Origin: Diphasiastrum complanatum
Taxonomy: Eukaryota; Streptophyta; Lycopodiopsida; Lycopodiales; Lycopodiaceae
NCBI GenBank assembly: GCA_029204225.1
Contig: CM055102.1
Span: 21,775,386-21,839,385 of the forward strand
Length of the DNA: 64,000 bases
Direction: 5' to 3'
Shown here: piece by piece, positions 1 to 10,095 of the stretch
Numbering within the stretch: position 1 is the first letter of the stretch
Layout: each line of letters begins with the position of its first letter
Made by a program: the position numbers and the translations under genes
The notes under the pieces: generated by a model
Database searches by the model: none
Seen by the model: the letters and a program-made list of their open reading frames with translations, nothing else
Told to the model about the DNA's origin: nothing

Positions 1-1
1 C

Positions 2-130
2 TCCTGGGAAGCTGACCAAATGCGAGCAGATCTCCGATTCTTGAAGCAAGAACTTTCACAGATGAAAGAAGTCATGGTTTCCTTACTAAAGGAAAAGAAC
101 CTGTTGCATTCCAAAGTCGCTTCACTCTAG
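2..130 (+). pseudogene. LINE ORF1 coiled-coil fragment
   Basis: Open frame of 42 codons entering from the left edge and ending at TAG 128-130. It is rich in Glu, Lys, Leu and Met with heptad-like spacing (RFLKQELSQMKEVMVSLLKE), as in the trimerising coiled coil of L1 ORF1 proteins. LINE B has a similar stretch at about 22220-22380 on the minus strand. The N-terminus is outside the window. Confidence 0.55.
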
Positions 131-158
131 GACATATGACAGATGGGCTAGATACAGC

Positions 159-638
159 TTGGAGGACCACCAGAGTGCAGCTACACTCATTATCCGTTTC
201 ACTTCCCTGGAGAGTCGCCGAGATGCTTTGCGATGCAGAGCTAAGCTACGTGGCACCACTATCTATATGGATGACGACCTCACATTTATCCAGGTGGAGG
301 AGAGGCATCTAACCCTCCCCAGAAAACCCCATCCCAAAAAGACTCCCCGCACACCTCGACCACTGCACCCTCCATGGTACGATACCGAGTGCCGTTCCCT
401 TCATCAGTTAGTAACCTATTCACGTATCCATACCCCACATTTGCTTCGATCTTCCAGACGATCCTACCATCGTGTTCTCCGCTGTAAGAAGCGTTCCTAT
501 GACGATTCTGAAGGGAAACGTCTTATTGACCTCTTTTCAGTTCTTCTTCGGGCGCTTTTTGGCGTGAGTTCATCCCTCACTCTCCACCACCTCTCCTGGA
601 AGACCTTCGCATTTGGACTGATTATGCTACCAGCCTGA
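159..638 (+). pseudogene. LINE ORF1 C-terminal domain fused by deletion to the ORF2 linker
   Basis: The first ~50 residues (LIIRFTSLESRRDALRCRAK, then LRGTTIYMDDDLT) resemble the RNA-binding RRM/C-terminal region of L1 ORF1 proteins; LINE C has the matching LFVKFKTMDDR and LRAHRTLRGS. The following ~100 residues are the ORF2 segment between endonuclease and RT (PPWYDTECRSLHQLV). Everything between, including the AP endonuclease, is missing, so an internal deletion joined the two ORFs in one frame. The fusion is probably accidental. Confidence 0.7.
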
Positions 639-708
639 TACCGTCCCTCCCGACTCGCCGATCTCTATATCTCCACGACCATCCGAGTTCTACTTCTTCA
701 TCTCTGAC

Positions 709-1033
709 ATGGTACTTGCAGCCATTTGGAAGATGAAGTCCCACAAGGCCAGAGATATTGAAGACCTTGAATCTGAGCTCCTTTCCAATGCCTCTGATTT
801 ACTTGCCCCCACCATAGCCACCCTTCTTAATTCCGCAGTTGTTTCCGGTTTCCCATCATCTTGGTGCACTAACATTATCCACCCCATCCATAAGAATGGT
901 GACCCCATGATTCCGAGTAACTACCGCACCATCATGATTGGACATGTCCTGGCGGAACTATATGGTACTATACTACAATCGGTTGTGAGCACAGAGGCGG
1001 AGACTAGGAGATTATATGCCATGGGTCAGGCAG
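709..1033 (+). pseudogene. LINE ORF2 reverse transcriptase, N-terminal part
   Basis: Encodes the early RT blocks: KSHKARDIEDLESELL, then VVSGFPSSWCTNIIHPIHKN, then PSNYRTIMIGHVLAELYG. These match the minus-strand copies at 21343-20864 (LINE B) and 18554-18021 (LINE A). RT homology stops at MGQAG (near 1033), where foreign sequence replaces the FRAGYSTADQIF block. Confidence 0.85.
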
Positions 1034-1395
1034 GTAAGCAAACCTCAAATTCTATTGGACCCCTCAAGGTTCCACCTCTAAATCCTATTGGACCTCTTAA
1101 ATTTCATCAAACAAAAGCATTACACTTGTCTACACTCTAATTGGCTCGAGTTTGGCCTCCTACTCTATTTTGACTCAATAGTGGCATTACAATTGGAAAT
1201 GGATAATTTGCCATCTATGCCAAATTTGACCCTATCAACATCCTACACCTAGATGCTTGACTATGAAATTCTATAAGACCCCTATATCAAACAGTTTTAT
1301 TTACTTTACAATTCCCCACACGTGGGAACATCCTCCACACATGTGAGATTCACTTACAAACTTCTATCATAAAAAATACCAAGCTAGATTTTTGC
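1034..1395 (+). other. Non-homologous insert inside the LINE RT
   Basis: About 360 bases unlike the other LINE copies lie between MGQAG and LIEEAKHRRERVYCCF. They replace about 15 codons. The insert begins GTAAGCAAAC, has two near-copies of CTATTGGACC(C/T)CT close to its left end, and has no long ORF. No terminal inverted repeats or target duplication are visible. It is intron-like at the 5' side only. It could be a small unclassified insertion or a patch from repair. Confidence 0.6.
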
Positions 1396-1396
1396 C

Positions 1397-2087
1397 CGGA
1401 CACTGATTGAGGAGGCTAAACACAGGAGAGAGAGGGTTTACTGTTGTTTTGTAGAAGCCTTTAATTCTGTTCGTCGCTCATTGCTCATCCAGATACTCCG
1501 AGACCTTGGCTTCTCCACCGAGATCGTTCTTGCTGTGATGGCACTTTATGAGCATGTCTTGGGATGTTTCCGGCATAGCAGTGGCATATCCGATCACATT
1601 TGGAGCACTATTGGGGTGAAGCAGGGTTGTTCCCTCTCACCAGTCCTCTTTGGCCTGTACATTGATGAGTTGGGGCGAGTCATTACATAGTGTGGTGGTG
1701 CTGGTTGCAGGCTTGGGGACATCTTGATTGCTATCCTCCTTTATGCTGATGATGTGGTATTGGTCTCACCGACCAGAGAGGGTCTCCAACGACAGTTGGA
1801 CTGCCTGCATGAGTTTTTCACCAGATGGGGCCTAGGGGTGAACATTGGGAAGACCAAGGTTATGGTCTTCAACACTTCACAAGCATTCATGCAGCGACAG
1901 GAGCTTACTTTGGGTGGACAAGTTCTAGAGGTGGTCCCTTCTTACACATACTTGGGGATCCTTTTCTTAGGTCCTATTTTTAGCACGAGACAGGCCACCA
2001 CCACTCGACTGGGGAAGGGGCATACCTCCCTTGTTCAGCTAGAGCGATTTTGTTTCCGGAAGTCCGTCCAGGATGCTCGCAACATAC
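1397..2087 (+). pseudogene. LINE ORF2 reverse transcriptase, catalytic part
   Basis: Carries RVYCCFVEAFNSV (in intact copies DFxKAFDSV), then STIGVKQGCSLSPVLFGLYI, then the catalytic ILLYADDVVLVS near 1735-1765, and VNIGKTKVMVFN. The first catalytic Asp is lost: the DFRKAFDSV motif of LINE A reads EAFNSV here. A TAG at 1688-1690 falls where LINE B has Gln. The frame reopens at 1724 and reaches the G1 insertion at 2087. Confidence 0.85.
2083..2087 (+). repeat. G1 target-site duplication, left copy (CATAC)
   Basis: CATAC immediately before the 5' LTR, repeated at 8285-8289 immediately after the 3' LTR. Five bases is usual for Ty3/gypsy integration. It fixes the LTR termini as AGTTA and TAACT. 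Confidence 0.9.
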
Positions 2088-2505
2088 AGTTATGGACTCG
2101 GCTCATTACATTCGCCGCGTCCATTTACATTTACAGTTACTTTACTTTATGCATAAGCAGGCCTTGGGCCCTTTTTTATTCATTAGTGACATTCAGACTA
2201 TATGGTTGGCCTTTGGCCTTATTATTCATTATCAGGCCATTTGGACATATTACTGGAGAGTGGGGGCCTTCTTGGAGGGCGCACTATTATCCCTCCCAGT
2301 TGGGCCCTAGCCACTGGAAGCTTCCTTTTAGGGCTTCCTCTTGGCTATAAGTAGGGAAACTGTGTCATTTGTCATTCAGTTGATGATATTGATCTTTCTC
2401 TTTAGCCTCCTTAATCTCTCTCTTTCCTGCTTTCTAGGGTTAAGTCTTGCTTATGTGATGCTTTCATAGCTTAATTCTAGATCAGCTGAGGCTCTATTCG
2501 TAACT
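2088..2505 (+). repeat. G1 5' LTR
   Basis: 418 bp beginning AGTTATGGACTCGG and ending CTATTCGTAACT. The ends form a 5-bp inverted repeat AGTTA/TAACT rather than the usual TG...CA. A TATA-like CTATAAGTAG lies at 2345-2354. It matches 7869-8284 almost base for base. The boundaries are confirmed by the CATAC duplication outside and the primer site inside. Confidence 0.93.
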
Positions 2506-2517
2506 TGGTATCAGAGC
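2506..2517 (+). promoter_or_regulatory. G1 primer-binding site (initiator Met-tRNA)
   Basis: TGGTATCAGAGC starts directly after the LTR. This is the complement of the 3' end of plant initiator Met-tRNA, used to prime minus-strand DNA synthesis. Confidence 0.9.
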
Positions 2518-3182
2518 ACTTTTCTGAGCACAATCTGGAATTGTTTCTTTGCTGCCTTGCCTTGCTCCTCCATCGCTGTTCCTACAGCTCCATTACCGTT
2601 TTGACAGCCCTGTTCCATCGCTGCTCCTTCCACTCCTTCCTGCCCAGCGTTCCCCCTGTTTTGTCCCCTCTTTTCTTTGCTGCCCAGCGCTCCTCCTCTT
2701 CCTTTCCATCGCCGTCCCTGCCTTCCGACCTATCACTTTCGTCTGATATTTTTCTAGTTTGTAGCCATCTTCCACAATTAGTTCCCTGACTGTCCAGCGC
2801 CCATCCTCATCCAAAAACTACCCAATTCCGACATCATTTGCTATTCCAAACAGCTAAAATTCTTCAACCTGTAAATCGCTGCCTCAGCACTCCCAACTTG
2901 TCACTTTTGCCTTTTTTTTTCTCCAATTCCAGCCATCTTTTACAACTTATCAAAAGGCTATCGCGCGCTCATTTTCCACCACATTTTCAGGAATTCTGAC
3001 TCCGTTTACTCTTTCAAATTCACATTGTATCCCTGGCTGTCCAGCGCATTTTTACAGCTTCTCCATTGTTCATTGCTGTCTGTTTTTTTTCAGTTGTGAT
3101 AATATTGGTTGTAATAGGCTAATTTGGGGTGACGACAAGAGTCCGCTCCCTCAAGTTTTCGTCTATTCCTTCCACTATCATT
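2518..3182 (+). other. G1 untranslated leader, pyrimidine-rich
   Basis: No coding sequence. T/C-rich, with recurring CTGCCCAGCGCTCC-like and CTGTCCAGCGC motifs (about 2640-2700, 2790 and 3035). Ends at the gag start ATG 3183. A packaging function is possible but not shown. Confidence 0.7.
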
Positions 3183-4741
3183 ATGGCACATTCACCTACC
3201 CTGAGTGAGACTACTCAGGAAACCTTATCCGATCAGTTTCGTCGCATGGATGAGACCCTTTCTGGCCTCGTTCTTCGCTTCGATTCAGTTATGACCGGCT
3301 TTGCTACTATGCAGTCACAGATTGATTCTTTACAGCCTCATGGTCCTGGTAAAGCCCTGTGTTTCCTACATTTGGGACTCCCCCTCCATTTGGATTTCCA
3401 TCTTCTTCTGCTAGTCAGCCTGGTGGTGGACCGTTCATTCCATCTAACCCACCTCCTGGTTTCTTTTCTCGTCTCCCCCTTCCTGAGCCACACTTTGCTC
3501 GAGACTTTCGTGATAGGGTACAGCTTGCTACCTATTCCGGTTCCTCCGACGGGAACTTATTAGAGAATTGGTTTGCTAAGCTTGACACATATTTTCAGAT
3601 TTACCCCAAGACTGATCCTCAGAAGATCCAGTTGGCTGCTTTACATTTAGATGGACGTGCCGCCACGTGGTGGCGAGTTTATAGAGTTGATCCTGATCGG
3701 GAAGGGCTCCATGTATGGCATACTTTTCGCCGTGACCTCCGCCATGCTATGATTGATCCTCAGTGGCTTGACCGCCAACGTGATACATTCCGTAGTCTCA
3801 CTCAGACCAGTGATCTTGCTTCTTATACAGATCAGTTTATGGAGCTTTCTTATCTTTTCATAGATCTACAGCCCACTGAGCTTATTTCTTGTTACATTGC
3901 TGGGCTTCGTGGTGCTTTACGTTATGATGTTTCTTCCTTCCGTCCTACCACACTTGTTGAGGCGATGTCTCTTGCCAGTACTTTACAACATAAGTACTCT
4001 GACACCCTTCCTTCCCGCTTCTCTCGACCCCGTCCTTCTGCTTCATCTTTTCCCGCTACGTTCACCCCTACACCGGCCCCTTCTGTTCTAGCTCTCTCCA
4101 TTGCCCCTTCGCCTCCTCGTCCTCCGACTCCTCGACCTGCTTTTGTCCGACGTTACACGTCTGCAGAGTTCGCTGATCTTCAGCAGAAGCGACTTTGCTT
4201 TCGTTGTAAGAGTCCTGACCATCTTGCCCGTGATTGCCGCCAGCCTCTCCCTACTACTACTGCTGTTTTTTACCATGAGGGCACTACTCCAGATGATTCC
4301 GATATCTACATTCATATTTATGATGAGCCTGACTTATCCTCTGAGCCTTCCCCTAATTTACTTCCTGCTACTTGCCATGCTCAGCTTGCCTATGCTACTT
4401 GGACAGGGCGTCCTGGTTCTCGCTCCATTCGGTTACGTGTGCGTATTACAGGTCGAGAGTATATTGCTTTAGTTGATACTGGTAGCACTCATTCTTTTAT
4501 TAGCAGTTATATCACTAGTCGAATCCGTGCTTCACCTGTTCCTGCTTCCCAGCCTCTCACATTTGAGGTTGCCAGTTCTCATTCTTTTCCTAGTTCTCAG
4601 ATGTTTCAGCGTTTACCATACCGCATTGGAGATTTCTCTGGACGGGCAGATCTTTACATTATCCCTATGGAGCGTTATGATCTTATCCTTGGTGCTGATT
4701 GGTTTGCATCTCTTGGAGCCGTTACACTGGACTTGACATAG
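3183..4741 (+). pseudogene. G1 gag and aspartic protease
   Basis: Start taken at ATG 3183 (MAHSPTLSETTQ). A 1-base loss near 3353 shifts the frame into the long reading frame 3359-4741. Gag core: FRDRVQLATYSGSSDGNLLE and AALHLDGRAATWWRVYR. CCHC zinc knuckle CFRCKSPDHLARDC about 280 residues into the long frame. Protease motif IALVDTGSTHSFI about 370 residues in. The frame ends at TAG 4739-4741. Element G2 has CAG at the matching codon, so this is a nonsense mutation within one gag-pro-pol frame. Confidence 0.92.
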
Positions 4742-6519
4742 CAGACATTGACATTTGTACATAATGCAGTTACACACTCACTTGTGGGCATTGATTCTCA
4801 GGGAGACTTCCAGTTGATTACTGGGAAGCAGTTTATTCGCAGCCTGCCGAAGGCTCATTGTGCTGCCTTATTATGTGTTCAGCGGGCAGTACCAGTTCCT
4901 CCAGTTTCTACACCAGCAGCTGTTCCTCAGGTGATTTCTGACTTATTACATCAGTATGCTTTTGTCTTTTCAGAACCTACGACGCTACCACCATTACGTG
5001 ACGTGAACCATCATATTGATTTGCGTCCTGGTTCTGCTCCTCCCTCCCGTCCCCCTTATCGTATGTCTCGATCTGAGCGTGATGAGCTTGAGCTCCATAT
5101 TACTGCCTTGTTAGATCAGGGTCTCATTGTTCCTAGTCACAGCCCTTTTGGTGCTCCTCTTCTCCTTATTAATAAGAAAGATGGTACCAAACGCCTTTGT
5201 ATTGATTACCGTGCTTTAAATAAGTTGACTATTCGTAATCAGTACCCTATTCCACACATGGATGACCTCTTTGACCAGCTCGGTACCTCTAAAATCTTTT
5301 CCAAGATAGACCTTCGTTCTGGATATTGCCAAATCAGGATGCACCCTTCTGACGAACATAAGACTGCTTTCCGTACTCATCTTGGTTTATATGAATATCG
5401 TGTGCTTCCTTTTGGTGTTACTAATGGCCCTCCTACGTTCCAGAATGTGATGAATAACGTCTTATGTCCGCTTCTTGGTCATTGTGTCTTGGTTTATTTT
5501 GATGATATTCTTATTTTTAGTCAGTCTCTTGTTGAGCATGTTGCCCATCTTTCCTCGGTCTTTCAGTTACTTGTCCACCACCAGTTATTTGCTAAGTTGT
5601 CTAAATGTTCTTTTGCTGTTTCTGAGATCGAGTTTCTTGGTTTTCTTATTTGTAATGGTCACATTCGTCTGGACCCTCATAAGGTTCAGGCCATCCAGGA
5701 TTGGCCTATACCTACTGATATTCATCATGTTCGTATGTTTCTTGGGTTAGCCACTCACCTTCGTCGTCCAGTTCCTCATTTTGCCACTATCGCAGCTCCT
5801 CTTCATGCACTTTTGAAGAAGTCTAGTACTTTTCTGTGGACTCCTGATTGTCAGACAGCGTTTGATACTCTTCGTCATGCTGTTGTTGATGCTGCTGTTA
5901 TGTGTTTACCACAGTTTGATCAGAAGTTTCTTGTTGAGACTGATCCTAGTAATGTTGGTTTGAGTGCTTTACTTCGCCAATCACAATGTATTATTGCTTA
6001 TGAGTCGCGTCGTCTTCGCTCTTATGAGCAACGTTATTCTGTGCATGAGAAAGAGCTTCTTGCTATTATCTATGCTCTTAAGAAGTGGCGTCATTATCTG
6101 TATCGAGTCCCATTTGACATTATTACTGATCACCAGTCTTTACGTAATCTGTTTTCTCAACGTGACCTTAGTGATCGTCAATTTCGTTGGTTGCAGTTTT
6201 TACAGTCTTTTAATTTCTCCATATTGTATCGTCCTGGTCGTGCCAACACTGCTGCTGATGCATTATCTCGTCTTCCAGCTTTGTTAAATACACTCGTTTC
6301 TACTATTCCTCCATGGTTTGATGCTCTACCTGCAGCATACCTTACATGTTTTGAATTTTGTGATGTTTATAGTTCTGCCTCACCTGTTTCGTCCAGTCCT
6401 CATCAGGTTTACTCCATTATTGACAATCGTCTTTATCATTATGATTCTCTTTGTATCCCTAGTTCTTTGGGTATCCGTTCCCAGTTGTTGTCGGATGCTC
6501 ATTCCTCTCCTGTTGGGGG
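4742..6519 (+). pseudogene. G1 reverse transcriptase and RNase H
   Basis: Continues in the same frame after TAG 4739. RT blocks include PLLLINKKDGTKRLCIDYRA, FSKIDLRSGYCQIRM and the catalytic YFDD at 5495-5506. RNase H has ETDPSN, VHEKELLAI and TDHQSL, and ends YRPGRANTAADALSRLP. RT and RNase H look complete. An extra base at about 6516-6521 (GGGGGTTCAC) shifts the frame just before the integrase zinc finger; the shifted frame would stop at 6589. Confidence 0.93.
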
Positions 6520-7823
6520 TTCACTTTGGTTTTCAGAAGTCTTATGCTCGTCTCAAAGACCATTTCTATTGGCCCTCTCTTCGATCTGAGCTTGCTGTAC
6601 TTATTCGTACCTGCCCTTTCTGTCTTCGTAATAAGTACTCCCGTTCTAAATCTGCTGGTTTGCTCCAGAGTTGGCCTATTCCTCATCGCCAATGGACTGA
6701 TATATCTATGGACTTTATCCTTGGCCTTCCCCATACCCAGCGTGGTCACGATTCATGTATGGTGGTAGTTGACAGGTTCTCGAAACAGGCACATTTTATA
6801 CCAGTTCGCAGTACTATCACAGCAGAGCAGTGTGCACGTTTGTTCCTATTAGAGATTTTTCGCCTGCATGGATTTCCTCGTACTATCCTTTCTGATCGGG
6901 ATAGTAAGTTTACATCTATATTCTGGACAGAGCTTATGCGTATTTTGGATGTTCAGCTTTTTATGGGTTCTGCTTATCATTCTACTTCTGATGGGCAGTC
7001 TGAGGTCCTTAACAGGATCCTTGAGGATTATTTACGCCATTTTGTTACTCCTTCAGGGAAGGATTGGGATCAGCATTTATGTTTAGCAGAGTATAGCTAT
7101 AATAGCTCTGTTAGTACCAGCACAGGTGTCTCTCCATTTTTATTATCTCATGGCTATGCACCTCTTTTACCTGGCATTCCTCTTCCTCCTGAGGATACAC
7201 CTGTTACACTTGCATCTTTTCTATCAGGTGCTCGAGAGCTTATTACTCGGGCCAGTTCTCATTTACAGCATGTTTAGCAGCGTTATCAGACCTCAGTTGA
7301 TCGTCACCGCCGCCATGTTGAGTTTCAGCTTGGAGATATGGTTTATCTATGCTTACGGTTTGCACGTCATCATTTTGTCCAGGGCCATGCTTCTACTGAG
7401 AAGCTTGCACCACGTTATTATGGGCCTTGTCGCATTGTGGAGGTTCTTAGTCCAGTTACATATCGCTTATAGCTTCCTGCTTCCACACGCGCCTGTGATG
7501 TATTCCATGTCAGTTTATTACGTGCTGCTATTGAGGATGACGCTCCTTGTGATGCTGAGTTTCCTACTGCTCCAGAGTTATTTCCATTCTTACCTGCTGC
7601 TATATTACAGGTCCGTCTATACCATAGTCGACGCCGCCGGCAGATTCAGTTTTTGGTCCAGTGGGATGGTCGTCCTATTGAGGAGGCTACATGGGAGCCT
7701 ATTGATGTGTTTTATCATACACCATTACTTGCGGATCAGGCTCGTGCTCTTGATGCACTTGTTGATTCCCCTACATCAGCTGTTCCTCTAGCTGTTGATG
7801 CACCAGGGCTTGCTGCTACTTGA
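6520..7823 (+). pseudogene. G1 integrase and chromodomain
   Basis: Integrase zinc finger with CPFCLRNK. Catalytic D-D-E residues are visible in WTDISMDF, LSDRDSKFTS and SDGQSEVLNR. The GPCRIVEVL region follows, then a chromodomain-like FLVQWDGRPIEEATWEP near 7655-7705, which in chromoviruses guides integration to marked chromatin. TAG at 7275-7277 and 7470-7472 interrupt the frame, each where the family would carry Gln. The natural stop is TGA 7821-7823. Confidence 0.9.
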
Positions 7824-7862
7824 TCCGGTTATCTTTTTGGCAGTTGGGTCTTTTTTTGTGTC

Positions 7863-7868
7863 GGGGAG
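7863..7868 (+). promoter_or_regulatory. G1 polypurine tract
   Basis: GGGGAG immediately before the 3' LTR at 7869. Short but correctly placed to prime plus-strand synthesis. Confidence 0.6.
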
Positions 7869-8284
7869 AGTTATGGACTCGGCTCATTACATTCGCCGCG
7901 TCCATTTACATTTACAGTTACTTTACTTTATGCATAAGCAGGCCTTGGGCCCTTTTTTATTCATTAGTGACATTCAAACTATATGGTTGGCCTTTGGCCT
8001 TATTATTCATTATTAGGCCATTTGGACATATTACTGGAGAGTGGGGGCTTTCTTGGAGGGCGCACTATTATCCCTCCCAGTTGGGCCCTAGCCACTGGAA
8101 GCTTCCTTTTAGGGCTTCCTCTTGGCTATAAGTAGGGAAACTGTGTCATTTGTCATTCAGCTGATGATATTGATCTCTCTTTAGCCTCCTTAATCTCTCT
8201 CTTTCCTGCTTTCTAGGGTTAAGTCTTGCTTATGTGATGCTTTCATAGCTTAATTCTAGATCAGCTGTGGCTCTATTCGTAACT
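7869..8284 (+). repeat. G1 3' LTR
   Basis: 416 bp, AGTTA...TAACT, nearly identical to 2088-2505. Differences seen are mostly transitions, plus a 2-base TC indel in the TTTCTCTTTA region. CATAC follows at 8285-8289. Confidence 0.93.
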
Positions 8285-9227
8285 CATACCTAGAGCGGAC
8301 TTGGCATAATCAATTAGGGGTTAAGCCAGCTTTCTACCAGACCCATTTCTTGGAGCTAGATACATCAGGGGCCCCGGTTATGCCACGCTACTTGGATTCG
8401 GGACTATCACATTGCCTCAGATTCACTCTGGGACAGCTTAGGGTGTCTTCTCATCAGCTAGCTATTGAGACTGTGAGATTTCATGGTATTCCCAGAGACG
8501 AGCGGATTTGCCAGTTATGCTCTCTTGGTGAGGTGGAGTCTGAGGAGCACTTTATCTTCTGATGCCCTGTATACTATGAGATCAGAGGGCAGTATCATTG
8601 CCTGTTTCGAGACATGCCTACCACTCTACGCTCTCTCGTGGCCTATGAGGACCCACGATGTGTCGCTCTGATAATACGTGAGATGTTCATACTACGGAGA
8701 GATTTGTACGGGACACCACAACATTGTACCTCACAGCCATTGATCACTTCATTCTTTACTAGGTGGAGATCATGTGATCTAGTGCCGGAGGAGGATTACG
8801 ACGACGACGAGGATGATAGCCGCTCACATGCTCATAGAGACCAGAGACAATGTACTTCCCACCATCACGTTACTACTAGGATCACCAGACATCATACACA
8901 GAGACGTGCCATTGCTACACACGCTCATACCCACAGACGACGACAACAAGCTCCAGTGCTTTCTCAGGCTGTGGCTCGCATTACATCTTTTTATAGTATT
9001 AGCACAGCAGCAACAGCAGCACAGGCTTCACAATCTTGACATCTTGACATAGATACATATGATCAGTATGCACACACACCGCATACGTGTCTATATTAGT
9101 TTGTACTAGATGTTTTTCTTTATTACATATTGGAGACGTTTTATACGCTCCCATGGTTACCACACACTTGACATGTACTTTTTAGTCTTATATGCCTTTT
9201 GGCATGGAAAAGACATTAATAAAGCTT

Positions 9228-9283
<56 letters not shown>
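8285..9283 (+). mobile_element. LINE-1 copy, 3' portion with (CT)n tail
   Basis: LINE-1 resumes after the G1 duplication. It holds the C-terminal ORF2 region to 9039, then a short 3' UTR. The 3' end has the hairpin ATGCC-TTTT-GGCAT (9192-9205), then GACATTAATAAAGC and a (CT)n tract from about 9228 to 9283. No poly(A) is present. About 450 bases of thumb sequence found in LINE B are missing at the G1 joint. Confidence 0.88.
8300..9039 (+). pseudogene. LINE ORF2 C-terminal zinc-finger domain
   Basis: Frame from about 8300: QLGVKPAFYQTHFLEL, LRFTLGQLRVSSHQLAIET, then ICQLCSLGEVESEEHFIF. The Cx2C...H...C pattern is the zf-RVT type cysteine cluster seen at the ends of many plant LINE ORF2 proteins. 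TGA at 8561-8563 replaces the Arg/Ile codon found in the minus-strand copies (FIFRCPAYYEI), probably CGA to TGA. The tail to 9039 is hydrophilic and poorly conserved. Confidence 0.8.
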
Positions 9284-9286
<3 letters not shown>

Positions 9287-10095
9287 CATCTTGCACAAAA
9301 TGGGCAAAAAACCAATCCCGTTTTGAAATAGTCTGAAGCTGCCTTTTCTTTTTCTTTTTTCTTTTTTCGTTTTTTTCTTCTTTTTTTATTTTTAGTTTTG
9401 AAAAGAAAAACCTGATTCAAATGGTGTGTTCGAATCGGACCATTTCAAAACGATGATTCTTTGAACAAATCGTGATTCAAATAAACATTGATCCTATGGC
9501 ACCTTATGTGTCGAGGCGTAGATGGGTCCAAATGTTGTAGCTTTTCTTAAGCATTTATGGTCCCTTTCGATGGCTTGGAATCTTCCTAGTTAAATTTTAA
9601 TGGTTCTTCATTTCTTCACATTACCATAGTAGCAACCAAACTCATTTGGTTGTGGAATTAAACTTGTATGTTGTGATGAAAATTGAGTTATTCGCCTAAT
9701 TGCTACCTCGTAAAATTACTTGTAACCCTCACCACTTGTTAGTGCCCAAGTCTTCTATAACTTGGCAAGTTTGATGCTCACCAAACTATCTTTGTGATCT
9801 GCACACCATTTGATCAAGTTTGCATAGAAAGCAGCCGCCATATCTTTTAGGAGACTATTCACCTGTAGGTTTATTTGTGGCTTTATCATTTTGATACTTT
9901 TTGTCGTATAGTTTTCAAATATTGAGCAAAATAATTTGGACAGTAACAATTTTATGTCAGAAGACCTGCTGAAAAGAACTAAGACTACAACAAAGTTTTT
10001 CGTAGCAAGGAAAGTTTTATGGTTGCACTTAGAAAGGCAAAAATCCATCCACGAAAAACAAGTAACATATAAAAAAGAGCCCACAACGTTGATAC
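9284..10095. other. No recognisable gene
   Basis: AT-rich, with a T-rich patch at 9340-9390. No domain seen. Probably intron sequence of the Sec14-like gene, whose exon starts at 10096. Confidence 0.4.

Larger units (their letters stand above)
1..2087 (+). mobile_element. LINE-1 copy, 5' portion (L1-type non-LTR retrotransposon, degraded)
   Basis: Plus-strand L1-type LINE running in from the left edge. In order it shows an ORF1 coiled coil, the ORF1 C-terminal domain, the endonuclease-RT linker (PWYDTECRSLHQLV), and RT motifs up to YADD and the thumb. It is cut at 2087 by gypsy element G1 and resumes at 8285. Comparison with the minus-strand copies shows it had already lost the endonuclease and part of the thumb before G1 arrived. 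Several stops and frame changes make it non-coding. Family assignment rests on the ORF1/ORF2 architecture and on close similarity to four other copies here. Confidence 0.88.
2088..8284 (+). mobile_element. G1: complete Ty3/gypsy chromovirus inserted in LINE-1
   Basis: 6197 bp with two LTRs of about 417 bp, a PBS for initiator Met-tRNA, a pyrimidine-rich leader, gag with a zinc knuckle, aspartic protease, RT, RNase H, integrase and a chromodomain-like C-terminus, then a short purine tract. The LTRs differ by about five substitutions and one 2-base indel by eye, so the insertion is fairly recent. The reading frame carries two single-base indels and three TAG codons, so this copy is inactive. 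Order PR-RT-RH-INT-chromodomain places it in Ty3/gypsy (Metaviridae), chromovirus branch. Confidence 0.95.

Noticed and set aside
1034-1395. Spliceable intron in LINE RT
   Set aside because: It starts GTAAG, but no matching acceptor restores the frame, and conserved codons are missing rather than flanking it.
1688-1690. Counting the LINE-1 TAG at 1688 as a CAG-to-TAG change
   Set aside because: LINE B has CAA at this codon and the preceding codon also differs, so the ancestral codon is unclear.
4739-4741. Programmed TAG readthrough between gag-pro and pol in G1
   Set aside because: G2 has CAG at the same codon and the frame continues, so TAG is a mutation in this copy.
9757-10084. Additional Sec14-like exon just left of 10096
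   Set aside because: The frame (FYANLIKWCADHKDSL) does not match the expected next segment of the family and no convincing splice pair links it.
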